Of a stretch of DNA of 64,000 nucleotides, positions 52,437 through 61,611 are shown one piece after another. The stretch comes from Flavobacterium agrisoli. Lineage in GTDB: Bacteria > Bacteroidota > Bacteroidia > Flavobacteriales > Flavobacteriaceae. The translations under genes and the position numbers were made by a program. The stretch is taken from assembly GCF_016522065.1 (NCBI RefSeq), contig NZ_JAEHFV010000004.1, forward strand, positions 62,001-126,000, written 5' to 3'. The notes below the pieces were generated by a model. It did not search any database. It was given only the letters and a program-made list of their open reading frames with translations, and was not told where the DNA came from. The stretch's first letter is position 1. Every line of letters starts with the position of its first letter.

Positions 52437-53663
52437 TTGGAAAAAAATACTGATAAAAAAACGGATTTAGCAAAAATGAAGCAATTGGCATTGGCTGTTT
52501 TGGCTCTTGCAGTTGTTCTTTTTTTTGTGGCGCATCATTATAAAATTGCTTGGCTTAAAGCGTTTAGCGAAGCCGCAATGGTTGGCGGAATAGCTGATTG
52601 GTTTGCTGTTGTAGCTCTTTTTAAACATCCTTTGGGAATTCCGATTCCGCATACGGCGCTTATCCCGAATAATAAAGATGCTATTGGTGAAAATTTAGGA
52701 AATTTTGTTTCAGATGAATTTTTAATAAAAGAAAAACTGGAAGTTAAAATAGACGAATTTGATTTTGCTACTAAAGCTACCAATTGGTTAAAAGAAGAAA
52801 AAAACGCTCAGAATATTTCGAATTTAATTTCCGAAAATGTTATTCCGGGTATCTTAAAAACAATTGATGATACCGATGTTAAACAGTTTTTACAAACGCA
52901 ATTTGAAGCCAAACTTCAAGAAATTAATTTTAGCGAATGGCTGGCAATTGGTTTAGAATCGGTTTTTAATGGCGAAAAACAATCGAAAGCTATTTCAAAA
53001 ATAATTGGAATTTTAGCCAGCGAACTGCAAGCGAGCAAAGAAGAAATTAGAGAAAAAGTTAAAAAATCGACACCTTGGTATACGCTGGGTGTAGCCGATA
53101 AAAAAATTGCCGACGGTGTGTTTAATGGCTTATACGAATTTTTGTTAATGGCTAATGAACCAGAAAGTACCATTCGTAAAAAAATTAATTTGTACCTGAT
53201 GGATTTTATTGCCGATTTAAAGAATTCGGTCGAAATGCAGGAAAAAGTGAACTCTTTAATTGTTGATTTTGCTCAAAGACCCGAAATGCAAGACTATATT
53301 GGCTCTATTTGGCAAGATTTAAAATCGGCTGTTTTATCTGATTTAGAAAAAGGGGAGGAGTCGCGAATTAAAATAACAATTGCCAAAACAATTCAGAATT
53401 TTGGTATGAATATTCAAAATGACACGGTGATGATGGCCAAAATCAACACTTTTGTTCGAGTAGATTTATTGGATATTTTAATTCGTAACAAGCATGCCAT
53501 TGGAAATTTAATTGCGACATCTGTTCAAAGTTGGGATAAAAAAGAAATTGCCGAAAAATTAGAATTGGAAGTCGGGAAAGATTTGCAGTTTATTCGGATT
53601 AACGGAACCGTAGTTGGCGGAATTGTAGGTTTGATTATTTATTGTGTGGAGCAATTCATCTAA
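52437..53663 (+). CDS. DUF445 family membrane protein
   Basis: A 408-residue protein with one hydrophobic segment near the N-terminus (LALAVLALAVVLFFVAHHYK), the DUF445 signature FSEAAMVGGIADWFAVVALFKHPLGIPIPHTALIP, a long helical middle and a C-terminal hydrophobic hairpin (INGTVVGGIVGLIIYCVEQF). It is an inner-membrane protein of unknown function, common across bacteria. Start taken as TTG 52437 (MEKNTDKKTD), since homologues usually have a charged leader before the hydrophobic segment; ATG 52476 is the alternative. Confidence 0.85.
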   Translation: MEKNTDKKTDLAKMKQLALAVLALAVVLFFVAHHYKIAWLKAFSEAAMVGGIADWFAVVALFKHPLGIPIPHTALIPNNKDAIGENLGNFVSDEFLIKEKLEVKIDEFDFATKATNWLKEEKNAQNISNLISENVIPGILKTIDDTDVKQFLQTQFEAKLQEINFSEWLAIGLESVFNGEKQSKAISKIIGILASELQASKEEIREKVKKSTPWYTLGVADKKIADGVFNGLYEFLLMANEPESTIRKKINLYLMDFIADLKNSVEMQEKVNSLIVDFAQRPEMQDYIGSIWQDLKSAVLSDLEKGEESRIKITIAKTIQNFGMNIQNDTVMMAKINTFVRVDLLDILIRNKHAIGNLIATSVQSWDKKEIAEKLELEVGKDLQFIRINGTVVGGIVGLIIYCVEQFI

Positions 53664-53702
53664 AAAAAAATGAGCTACTTTATAAGAGTAACTCATTTTT
53701 AA
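53664..53702. terminator. Bidirectional terminator between DUF445 and gpmI
   Basis: AAAATGAGCTACTT pairs with AGAGTAACTCATTTTT with two mismatches; T-rich on both strands. Confidence 0.65.
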
Positions 53703-53719
53703 TTTATATAAATAATTTT

Positions 53720-55237
53720 TTATAGTAACGAATGTTGTGTCATTACTGCTGGTTGCGGCACACCCATCAATTCTAAAATGGTCGGCGCAATATCGCCCAA
53801 AACGCCATTTTGAATTGATTTTAATTCTTTATCAACCAAAATAAGCGGCACCGGATTGGTAGTGTGTGCAGTATTTGGTGTTCCATCTGGGTTAATCATT
53901 GTTTCACAATTTCCGTGATCGGCAATAACTAAAGTGGTGTAATTATTGGCCAAAGCGGCTTCAATAACTTCTTTTACACAAGCATCAACGGCTTCGCAAG
54001 CTTGTATTGCGGCACTCATAATTCCGGTATGGCCTACCATATCTCCGTTGGCAAAATTCAAACAAACAAAATCTACTTCGCCTTTGTTTAATTCGGGTAC
54101 TAAAGCATCTTTTAATTCGTAAGCGCTCATTTCGGGTTTTAGGTCATAAGTGGCTACTTTTGGAGAATTTCTCAAAATACGACTTTCGCCTTCAAAAGGA
54201 GTTTCCCTTCCACCAGAAAAGAAAAAGGTTACGTGAGGGTATTTTTCGGTTTCGGCAATACGAATTTGTTTTTTACCTGCTTTTTCAAGTACTTCTCCTA
54301 ATGTTTCGGTGATGTTATCTTTATTGTAAATTACTTTTACATTTTGATACGTTTCATCGTAGTTGGTCAACGTAACATAGTATAAGTTTAATTTATGCAT
54401 GTTTTGTTCGTGAAAATCCTGTTGCGATAAAGCTTCGGTAAGTTCACGACCACGATCGGTTCTGAAATTAAAAAAGATAACCACATCTTCTTCATGAATG
54501 GTAGCAAGTGGTTTTTCCTCTGAATCAACCACAACAATTGGCGCTATAAATTCGTCGGTAACATCATTTTGGTAACTCGCTTCAATTGCCGAAACAGGAT
54601 TTGATGTCTTGGTACCTTCTCCGTTAACAACCAAATCGTATGCTAATTTAACACGTTCCCAACGTTTGTCACGATCCATAGCATAATATCGTCCAATGAC
54701 AGAAGCAATTTTTACCGGAGTTTTTTCGATATAATGTTGAAGGTTTTCAATATACCCCTTCCCCGATTTTGGGTCAACATCGCGCCCATCGGTAAAAGCA
54801 TGAATGTAAACTTGATCCAATCCGTATTCTTGAGAAGCATCAATCAAACCTCTTAAATGCGAAGTATGCGAATGAACGCCACCGTCCGAAACTAATCCTA
54901 AAAAGTGTACTTTTTTATGGTTTTCTTTAGCGTATTTAAAAGCGTCAATTAAAACGGGTTCTTTGGCTAATGTTTTATTGGCAACGGCTAAGTTAATTTT
55001 GGCTAAATCTTGGTATACAATTCTTCCTGCACCTAAATTCATATGTCCCACTTCACTGTTTCCCATTTGGCCTTCAGGTAAACCGACATTTAAACCATCG
55101 GTACGCAATTGCGCGTGAGGATATTTAGTATATAAACTATTTATAAAAGGAACATTCGCGTTGTCTATTGCTGAAACTTTAGGGTCGGGAGATTTTCCCC
55201 AACCATCCAAAATCATTAGGATTACTTTTTTATTCAT
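53720..55237 (-). CDS. gpmI: 2,3-bisphosphoglycerate-independent phosphoglycerate mutase
   Basis: A 505-residue alkaline phosphatase-superfamily enzyme that interconverts 3- and 2-phosphoglycerate in glycolysis. Metal and phosphate residues are clear: Asp11 in MILDGWGKSP, phosphoserine Ser61 in GNSEVGHMNLGAGR, HAFTDGRDVDP, NFRTDRGRELTEAL, FANGDMVGHTG and IADHGNCETM. Start set at 55237 (MNKKVILMILDGWG), with a TATCTTTG -7 element (55263-55256) 19 bases upstream. Confidence 0.95.
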   Translation of the reverse strand: MNKKVILMILDGWGKSPDPKVSAIDNANVPFINSLYTKYPHAQLRTDGLNVGLPEGQMGNSEVGHMNLGAGRIVYQDLAKINLAVANKTLAKEPVLIDAFKYAKENHKKVHFLGLVSDGGVHSHTSHLRGLIDASQEYGLDQVYIHAFTDGRDVDPKSGKGYIENLQHYIEKTPVKIASVIGRYYAMDRDKRWERVKLAYDLVVNGEGTKTSNPVSAIEASYQNDVTDEFIAPIVVVDSEEKPLATIHEEDVVIFFNFRTDRGRELTEALSQQDFHEQNMHKLNLYYVTLTNYDETYQNVKVIYNKDNITETLGEVLEKAGKKQIRIAETEKYPHVTFFFSGGRETPFEGESRILRNSPKVATYDLKPEMSAYELKDALVPELNKGEVDFVCLNFANGDMVGHTGIMSAAIQACEAVDACVKEVIEAALANNYTTLVIADHGNCETMINPDGTPNTAHTTNPVPLILVDKELKSIQNGVLGDIAPTILELMGVPQPAVMTQHSLL

Positions 55238-55263
55238 TGTAGTTTTTATTTTTAACAAAGATA

Positions 55264-55580
55264 ATCGAAATGTAAAACCTTAAAAACTATCTGGGTTATA
55301 TTTATGTTTTATAAAGTCGAGAACCCCAAAAAATCGTTATTTTTTTAAAATTGCCCTTCTTTTTTAAAATATATGTAGTGAGTTGTCTTGCAAATGGTTT
55401 TTTAAATATAGCTGAGACAAGCAATTAGAGGCAAATTGTTAATCGCTTTATAATCAGATTGTAATGTTTTAATGTAAGAATACTTCCAGTAAAGTGTGAA
55501 AGTTGTAACAAATAATGTTAAAAATGCAATAAATAAAAGGTAAAAAGAGTTATAAAGTTTTATCCGCTAATTAATTTTTA
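55264..55580. other. 317-bp AT-rich intergenic region
   Basis: It lies between the divergent gpmI and L,D-transpeptidase genes and their -7 elements. I see no reading frame, tRNA or strong hairpin in it. Confidence 0.5.
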
Positions 55581-55588
55581 TATTTTTG
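55581..55588 (+). promoter_or_regulatory. -7 promoter element (TATTTTTG) of the L,D-transpeptidase-like gene
   Basis: TATTTTTG matches TAnnTTTG, 37 bases before the start codon. Confidence 0.45.
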
Positions 55589-55624
55589 TCAAGCCTCGAA
55601 ACAAATTTAACTTAAACGAAATCA

Positions 55625-56344
55625 ATGATATACACTATTTTTCCTACGCTGTTATTTGCAATTTTGTCTTTTACTAATGCTGTTGGAGTTACAACTAAAG
55701 TAACCGAAAAAAAGCCCACGCTTGCGGCAGTTGTTAAACCTACTGTAGAAACAAAAATTGCTTCTTTGTACCAAAATTTAAAAAGTAATTCGTTTGAATT
55801 GCCTCAATTTGAGTGTTTCAACGAAGCGCTTCATGGTTTTTATCTTTTAAAAGATAAAGGTGTAATCCAAAAAAATATTTTAACGCTTATTGATTTTAGC
55901 AAATCGGCCAATCAAAAAAGATTGTGGGTAATCGATTTGACTACTAATACAATTTTATACCATTCGTTAGTTTCGCACGGAAGAAATACCGGTGAAGAAT
56001 TTGCTACTTCATTTTCAAATACCAATTCATCTAATAAAAGTAGTTTGGGTTTTTACGCAACTGCCGAAGTTTATAACGGAAAACATGGTATGTCATTGCG
56101 TTTGGATGGTTTAGAAAAAGGTGTAAACGATAATGCTAGAGCCAGAGCGATTGTAATGCACGGAGCAGATTATTGCTCGGATTCGTTTATTCATAACAAT
56201 AAGAGATTGGGTAGAAGCTTGGGTTGTCCTGCAATTCCTGAGAGCATGAAACGCGAAATCATTGAAACTATTAAAGGTAAATCGTGTTTGTATATTTACC
56301 ATCCTTCCAGAAAAACCGAGACTTTACAACATTTAATTTCGTAA
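55625..56344 (+). CDS. Murein L,D-transpeptidase catalytic domain family protein
   Basis: A 239-residue exported protein with a signal peptide (MIYTIFPTLLFAILSFTNAVG). The catalytic domain reads LTLIDFSKSANQKRLWVIDLTTNTILYHSLVSHGRNTG, AIVMHGADY and GRSLGCPAIPESM. The His and the Cys (about residue 200) are in the order of YkuD-like enzymes, although the usual HGxxx(S/T)xGC spacing is altered. It probably acts on peptidoglycan cross-links or anchors. It converges with, and overlaps by 12 bases, a second L,D-transpeptidase gene of different type. Confidence 0.82.
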   Translation: MIYTIFPTLLFAILSFTNAVGVTTKVTEKKPTLAAVVKPTVETKIASLYQNLKSNSFELPQFECFNEALHGFYLLKDKGVIQKNILTLIDFSKSANQKRLWVIDLTTNTILYHSLVSHGRNTGEEFATSFSNTNSSNKSSLGFYATAEVYNGKHGMSLRLDGLEKGVNDNARARAIVMHGADYCSDSFIHNNKRLGRSLGCPAIPESMKREIIETIKGKSCLYIYHPSRKTETLQHLIS

Positions 56345-57937
56345 TTTTCGATACAATTCGGCATCTAAATTGTAAATGTCTCGCCTAAATTGCAATTGAT
56401 TGTTGTGGCTCCAAGCGGTCCAATACCATTGAAATAAATCGTATTTTTTGGTTATCGGAATTGCTTTTGTTTTTTCAGAAACGATTATCGAATCAATAAT
56501 TTCGGCCGACCATTTTGTTTCGTCGTTTAATAAATGTTGCGCCAATTCTAACGGATTTTCTATCCGAACACAACCCGAACTTAATGAACGGTTTTGTCTT
56601 CCAAATAAATTACGGTGATTGGTGTCGTGTAAATAAACACTATGCGAGTTCGGGAATAAAATTTTCATGAGTCCCAACGAATTGTTTTTTCCGGGTTTTT
56701 GCACATATCGGTACGCCAACGGATTATTTTCATTCCAGTTTGCAGGAGCAACGGTATCTCCATTAGCATTCAAAATCGTGATGTTTTTTTTAGCGGTATA
56801 ATTCCGATTTTTTTTCATTGCTGCGGTAATATCTTCTTTTATGATAGTAGGAGGCACGGTCCAAGTCGGATTAAAAACAATGGTTTTTAATGTTGAACTA
56901 AGAATTGGTGTTTTACGATTACTGCTTCCCACTACAACATTTCGGTTCAAAACGGTATCATTTTGTTCTACCACATGCAAACTGTAATTCGGGATGTTGA
57001 CAATTACATAATCATTTTCTAAAACGGCATTGTACCAACGCCAACGTTCTAAATTGGCAATAATTTGTTGTCTTCGTTCTTCTTTCGAATGGTTTAAAGC
57101 CCAAATTGTTCCTTTTCCAATTACGCCATCGGCATGCAGCCCGTGTCGGGTTTGAAACTTTTTAACCGCATCTAAAGTTTCCCAAGAATAAATAGTATTC
57201 AAAGGTTCTTGCTGAGATAAATCGTGCCAATACTGCAACTTTTTCTTGATTTTAATTAATTCGGCCGTAGTGTCGTTAAGTACGATTTTTTCAACACCGG
57301 TAATTCTTACCGTTTTATCTTCCGGAAAAGTATTGATGATATGTAATGCTTTTAAAAGTTGTTGGTAGGTAGCAGTTTTGGGCTGACTTTCGGTTAAAGC
57401 CTTGTTTAAATCATCTTTGTTAAAAGCATCAATCAAAACTTGGTTTACATTAAAATCTTTAGGTTTCAAATCCCAATCAGTGTAAAGTTCTTTCGGATTC
57501 AGTTTTCCTTTGTATAAATGATTTAAAAATTTTTGAAAACTACCAGTTAGCATTACATCGTATTGAATCAATTCGTCATCGTTTAATTTTACAATGTTGT
57601 TTTCTAAATTTTGTAGTTTTTTAAAATTGTAATCGGATGCATTTAATCCGTAATTTTCTGAATTTTGAATTTGATTTAATACGAATTGTCTTTTTTTGAA
57701 GGAACTCCAAACCGTTTCGTAATTAGAAGAACGGTAGAAATTCCATAACAACTGGCTATGGAAAGATTTTAATTTAGAAGTATCAATAGGAATTGTTCGT
57801 TCGTCGTCTTTTACAATTTGTGGTGTGGGTATTTTCGAGGAATCGATAGCCGTTTTTTCAATAACAACATTTGGTGCCGTTTTTTTGCATCCAAAACAGA
57901 GTAAGAGTAAAATAATATAGCGTTTAAAAAATACCAT
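56333..57937 (-). CDS. L,D-transpeptidase, YcbB type, lipoprotein
   Basis: A 534-residue cell-wall enzyme that makes 3-3 peptidoglycan cross-links. The leader MVFFKRYIILLLLCFGCKKT has a lipobox with Cys17, so it is probably membrane-anchored. An N-terminal scaffold region is followed by a peptidoglycan-binding segment (TLDAVKKFQTRHGLHADGVIGKGTIWALN) and the YkuD domain, with YLHDTNHRNLFGRQNRSLSSGCVRIENPLELA holding the catalytic His and Cys (about residue 456). It overlaps the convergent smaller L,D-transpeptidase gene. Confidence 0.92.
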   Translation of the reverse strand: MVFFKRYIILLLLCFGCKKTAPNVVIEKTAIDSSKIPTPQIVKDDERTIPIDTSKLKSFHSQLLWNFYRSSNYETVWSSFKKRQFVLNQIQNSENYGLNASDYNFKKLQNLENNIVKLNDDELIQYDVMLTGSFQKFLNHLYKGKLNPKELYTDWDLKPKDFNVNQVLIDAFNKDDLNKALTESQPKTATYQQLLKALHIINTFPEDKTVRITGVEKIVLNDTTAELIKIKKKLQYWHDLSQQEPLNTIYSWETLDAVKKFQTRHGLHADGVIGKGTIWALNHSKEERRQQIIANLERWRWYNAVLENDYVIVNIPNYSLHVVEQNDTVLNRNVVVGSSNRKTPILSSTLKTIVFNPTWTVPPTIIKEDITAAMKKNRNYTAKKNITILNANGDTVAPANWNENNPLAYRYVQKPGKNNSLGLMKILFPNSHSVYLHDTNHRNLFGRQNRSLSSGCVRIENPLELAQHLLNDETKWSAEIIDSIIVSEKTKAIPITKKYDLFQWYWTAWSHNNQLQFRRDIYNLDAELYRKLRN

Positions 57938-58141
57938 AATGCTGTATTTGATAATTTAAAAAGTGTTAACATGTGAAATGGTAGGTAATTTGATTATAGG
58001 GTTCTGTTTCGTGTAAAATTACAGCACTATTGCCAATTTGAGGTTCATTTTTTGTTAAGATTCAAAATTATAACTTTTTAATAGTAAAGTTGTTACTAGA
58101 AATAGTGATTTTTTGATTTAATTTTTTCAAAAAAATTTGTT

Positions 58142-58168
58142 TTGAATTCAACTTATTATTTATATTTG
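58142..58168 (+). promoter_or_regulatory. Promoter of the tandem tRNA-Gly unit
   Basis: TTG (58142-58144), 16 bases, then TATATTTG (58161-58168), close to the flavobacterial consensus. The first tRNA starts 13 bases after the -7 element. Confidence 0.6.
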
Positions 58169-58180
58169 CACCACCAAAAT

Positions 58181-58253
<73 letters not shown>

Positions 58254-58308
58254 CTAAATAAAATAGAGTTAATTTTAATTGCTTTTAATAATTACAATTA
58301 CACTTTCT

Positions 58309-58381
<73 letters not shown>

Positions 58382-58385
58382 CATA

Positions 58386-58418
58386 AAAAAAACCGAAACA
58401 TTTGTTTCGGTTTTTTTA
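58386..58418. terminator. Bidirectional terminator after the tRNA-Gly pair
   Basis: AAACCGAAACA pairs with TGTTTCGGTTT, with A and T tracts on both sides. It also ends the convergent pepE and overlaps its stop codon. Confidence 0.85.
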
Positions 58419-59123
58419 TTTTAAATCACTAAGGTCGCTTCCGCTTGTGATTTTTTTTGGTGCTTGGTTGGCTTCAAATAAACGTGCGCTTAAATCTCCT
58501 TTTAGAGTAATTTTTTCTCCTTTAACCTCTAACCAACTTCCTTCTCGTAAACCCAAAACAGGTATGTTGTTAAAAGCGTGAAACTCTTTTATTCGGGTTT
58601 CTCGGGTTTCTCCCATGTGTTTTGATTGTAAATCGGCATCTAGATAATGCGGATTTAAGTTAAACGGGATTAATCCTAATGTTTGAAAACTGGGCGGATA
58701 CACTATAGGCATATCGTTTGTAGTTTGTATAGAAAGACCACAAATGTTACTTCCGGCGCTTGTTCCTAAATAGGGAGTTCCTTTTTTTACTGTTTCCGAT
58801 AAAACGGTCATAACTTGGTGGTGATAAAGTTGCTGAACCAGTAAAAAGGTGTTTCCGCCTCCAGTAAAAATAGCTTCTGCATTTTTTAAGGCTTTTGGTT
58901 TGTCTTCAAATTCATGAAGACCTTTAACTTCGATGTTTATTTTTTCGAAAGTTTCACGCACTTTGTCGGTGTATTCAGTATGTGAAATGCCACTTGGACG
59001 CGCAAAAGGAATGAAGACTATAGAAGTACAATTTTTAAAATGCAATTGCAATTCGGGCAAAAGGTATTCTAAATACGTGCCGCCATGCAATGTTGAGGTG
59101 CTGGCAATGATGATGTTTTTCAT
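58416..59123 (-). CDS. pepE: Dipeptidase E (alpha-aspartyl dipeptidase)
   Basis: A 235-residue cytoplasmic S51 serine peptidase that splits Asp-X dipeptides. The nucleophile is in YLGTSAGSNICG, with FTGGGNTFLLVQQLY before it and LNPHYLDADLQSKHMGETRETRIKEF after it, all typical. It would act downstream of DPP11-type enzymes that release acidic dipeptides, though the genes are far apart here. It is monocistronic. Confidence 0.9.
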   Translation of the reverse strand: MKNIIIASTSTLHGGTYLEYLLPELQLHFKNCTSIVFIPFARPSGISHTEYTDKVRETFEKINIEVKGLHEFEDKPKALKNAEAIFTGGGNTFLLVQQLYHHQVMTVLSETVKKGTPYLGTSAGSNICGLSIQTTNDMPIVYPPSFQTLGLIPFNLNPHYLDADLQSKHMGETRETRIKEFHAFNNIPVLGLREGSWLEVKGEKITLKGDLSARLFEANQAPKKITSGSDLSDLK

Positions 59124-59280
59124 GAAAATTTGTCTCTTTTAGTGAGTTAAAGGTACAAAATAGGCAATTTGCCACTGCTTCTTTCTTTTTTAAATTAACA
59201 TTTATTTACCATGTTATTAGTACTTAATTTGGAGGTGGTTGTTCTATTTTTACAAACTAATAGAGGCTAAGTGTTACTAA

Positions 59281-60021
59281 ATGAGGTACTTGTTTTGCTT
59301 GATTTCATTCGTTTTTTTATCTGCTACTAAAGCTCAAAATGCTGCGGTTTTTCAGATAAATGGCATTGTGAAAATGAATGAAATTCCGCAAGAAAATATT
59401 TTTGTAATCAATAAAAATTCCGAAAAAGGGGTTCAAACCGATAGTGAAGGAAAATTTTATTTGTCCGTTAAATTCGGTGACGTATTGGTTTTTTCATCTA
59501 TTTACACCAAAGAAAAAGAATTGAAAATTACGGAAGATTTAAATGTTATGAATGAAATAAGCATTGATTTATTTCCGGCGATAAATGAATTACAAGAAGT
59601 AGTGGTTCGCAATTACAGTGGTTTAAATGCGCGAGCATTAGGAATTATTTCTGCTGACCAAAAAACGTATACTCCTGCCGAACGAAAACTAAAATCTGCA
59701 ACCGATTGGAAAGGCGCTGGAGGCGTTTCTTTTGATCCGGTGCTTAACTTAATTTCTGGTCGAACTGCGATGCTTAAAAAAGAGGTTGAGGTTGAAAAAA
59801 AGGAATTTTATATGTTGCTTTTAGACGAAATGTTCGATCAACATCATTTTGTAAATCGATTGCAAATTCCGACAGAATATGTAAAAGGCTTTAAATATTA
59901 TGTGGTTGAAAATAAATATTTTACAAGGGTTTTAGATTCTAAAAATAAAACAGCAACTGAATTTTTATTAGGAGAATTAGCGCTGAAATACAAAGATATT
60001 CTTGCCTGTGAAAACGAATAA
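59281..60021 (+). CDS. CarboxypepD_reg-like domain protein, paralogue 1 of 3
   Basis: A 246-residue exported protein. A signal peptide (MRYLFCLISFVFLSATKAQ) is followed by a carboxypeptidase-regulatory-like beta domain (NGIVKMNEIPQENIFVINKNS, SEGKFYLSVKFGDVLVFSSI) and the NELQEVVV motif that precedes plug domains in TonB receptors. Instead of a plug it has a C-terminal region of its own: GIISADQKTYTPAERKLKSAT, NLISGRTAMLKKEVEVEKKE, RLQIPTEYVKGFKYYVVENKYFTRVL. No barrel is present. The role is unknown. It is first of three overlapping paralogues. Confidence 0.8.
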   Translation: MRYLFCLISFVFLSATKAQNAAVFQINGIVKMNEIPQENIFVINKNSEKGVQTDSEGKFYLSVKFGDVLVFSSIYTKEKELKITEDLNVMNEISIDLFPAINELQEVVVRNYSGLNARALGIISADQKTYTPAERKLKSATDWKGAGGVSFDPVLNLISGRTAMLKKEVEVEKKEFYMLLLDEMFDQHHFVNRLQIPTEYVKGFKYYVVENKYFTRVLDSKNKTATEFLLGELALKYKDILACENE

Positions 60022-60733
60022 TACACTCCTCATTTTTGTTTTTTTGATTACCCAAATTATTATTGGTCAAGCATTTCATTCCAAAGAAATTAACGGACAA
60101 GTGGTTGCCGATTCCGTTTCGGTCGAAGCAATTTCGGTTGTAAATAATACCACCCAACAAAGTACTGTTACGGATGTTAATGGTTTTTTTTCGATCATGA
60201 TTAAGGAGGGAGATGTGTTGGTTTTTTCGGCTGTGAATTTAATCGGTCTAAAAAAACGAATTACTCCCGAAGATATGGCGCTTTCTTTTTTAATGGTTAA
60301 AATGCAAGCCAATAAAGTCGAATTAAACGAAGTTATAATTAATCAAAATTCCTCTATAACAGCCGAAAGTTTAGGTATTATTCCGTATGGTCAAAAAAAG
60401 TACACACCAGCCGAACGCAAAATTAGGACCGCTACTTCCACACCTATTGATGGGCTTTTGAACGCCATGTCAGGCCGGACTAAAATGTTGAAAAAAGAAT
60501 TGGTGAATGAGAAGAAACAGCGTTATCTCTACAGATTAGAAACGTGGTATTCGGATGAGTATTATACCGAGCGCTTGAAAATCCCATTAGATTATATAAA
60601 AGGTTTTCAATATTATTGTGTAGAAAATACTGAGTTTATTCGTACCTTAGAGACTAACAATAAAACAATGAACATGTTTTTAATTACGCAATTGGCTCAG
60701 GAATTTTTAAATAAAATTGAAAATGAAAACTAA
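60008..60733 (+). CDS. CarboxypepD_reg-like domain protein, paralogue 2 of 3
   Basis: About 241 residues, taken from GTG 60008 (MKTNNTLLIFVFLITQIIIGQ, a good signal peptide); TTG 60002 is the alternative. The layout matches the first copy: a regulatory-like beta domain (DVNGFFSIMIKEGDVLVFSAV), NEVIINQN, then GIIPYGQKKYTPAERKIRTAT, NAMSGRTKMLKKELVNEKKQ, RLKIPLDYIKGFQYYCVEN. Its start overlaps the end of copy 1 by 14 bases, so translation is coupled. Secreted or envelope-associated; function unknown. Confidence 0.8.
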   Translation: MKTNNTLLIFVFLITQIIIGQAFHSKEINGQVVADSVSVEAISVVNNTTQQSTVTDVNGFFSIMIKEGDVLVFSAVNLIGLKKRITPEDMALSFLMVKMQANKVELNEVIINQNSSITAESLGIIPYGQKKYTPAERKIRTATSTPIDGLLNAMSGRTKMLKKELVNEKKQRYLYRLETWYSDEYYTERLKIPLDYIKGFQYYCVENTEFIRTLETNNKTMNMFLITQLAQEFLNKIENEN

Positions 60734-61478
60734 ATTTTTTATCCTATCTGTGTTTTTAGTGTTTCTGCAAATGGGTTTTGCACAAACCAATAATAGGCAA
60801 ATTCTACATGGGAAAGTGCAAAATGACTCGCTTACCATCGATAACGGCTATGTGTTAAATATCAATGCTCAAACCCGAACCACAATAGATAAAGACGGAT
60901 TATTTGATATAATGGCCAAACCAAAAGATACTTTGTTGTTTTCTGGAATGGTTTTTCAATCAAAAAAAGTGATTTTAAAAGCAGTTGATTTTCAGGTAAA
61001 AATAGTGGTGATTACGTTGGAATTAGCTAATAACCAATTGAGAGAGGTTGTGGTGTCTAAGCAATTTAAAGATGAATCTTTAACGGGAAATAACCAGAGA
61101 ATAATTGACGGACAATACGCAGCCGATTTACAAACAACGGCCGAAAATCAGGTAATGCCATCCAACCAAACTATAAAGTACGGAATGGATTTTGTTCGCA
61201 TTTTTAAAGAAGTAAAAAAAGTAATTAAGCCTCAATCCGAAAATAGCGAAAAGTATATTGAAGATGTAGCTTTTTCAGAATATGCACAAGCTAATTTTAG
61301 TCCGTCGTTTTACAAAAACGATTTGCAGTTAAAAGAAGATGAAATTGATTTGTTTTTGATGTACTGTGCAAATGACAAAGAATCTAGAAAATATTTAGAG
61401 CCAGACCAAAAGTTTGAGCTAATGGATTTCTTAATCAATAAAAATAAGGAGTTTAAAAGAATTACTCTTTCCAAATAA
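60723..61478 (+). CDS. CarboxypepD_reg-like domain protein, paralogue 3 of 3 (diverged)
   Basis: About 251 residues from ATG 60723 (MKTKFFILSVFLVFLQMGFAQ, signal peptide). The N-terminal beta domain is recognisable (LHGKVQNDSLTIDNGYVLNINAQTRTTIDKDGLFDIMAKPKDTLLFSGM, NQLREVVVSKQ). The C-terminal region has diverged: the YTPAERK and SGRTxMLKKE motifs are gone, while a late helical part (LFLMYCANDKESRKYLEPDQKFELMDFLINKNKEFKRI) takes their place. The start overlaps the end of copy 2 by 11 bases. It is probably a partner of the other two. Confidence 0.78.
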   Translation: MKTKFFILSVFLVFLQMGFAQTNNRQILHGKVQNDSLTIDNGYVLNINAQTRTTIDKDGLFDIMAKPKDTLLFSGMVFQSKKVILKAVDFQVKIVVITLELANNQLREVVVSKQFKDESLTGNNQRIIDGQYAADLQTTAENQVMPSNQTIKYGMDFVRIFKEVKKVIKPQSENSEKYIEDVAFSEYAQANFSPSFYKNDLQLKEDEIDLFLMYCANDKESRKYLEPDQKFELMDFLINKNKEFKRITLSK

Positions 61479-61579
61479 GTCCATTTCTGCATCATCTTTT
61501 GTTTTAATTTTTGAAGTCAAGTTTCTAAAGCGCATAGGTTTTTTAAGTAAATTTTAAAAAACAGGGAGCCAAATTTTAA

Positions 61580-61587
61580 TACCTTTG
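61580..61587 (+). promoter_or_regulatory. -7 promoter element (TACCTTTG) of tatA-PAP2
   Basis: TACCTTTG lies 25 bases before the ATG at 61612 and supports that start over TTG 61585, which would fall inside the promoter. Confidence 0.5.
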
Positions 61588-61611
61588 TGGCTACCTAAAA
61601 AAAATACAATT

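Noticed and set aside
57938..58180. A possible gene between the L,D-transpeptidase and the tRNA-Gly pair
   Set aside because: The region is AT-rich without a usable frame. Only the tRNA promoter is supported.
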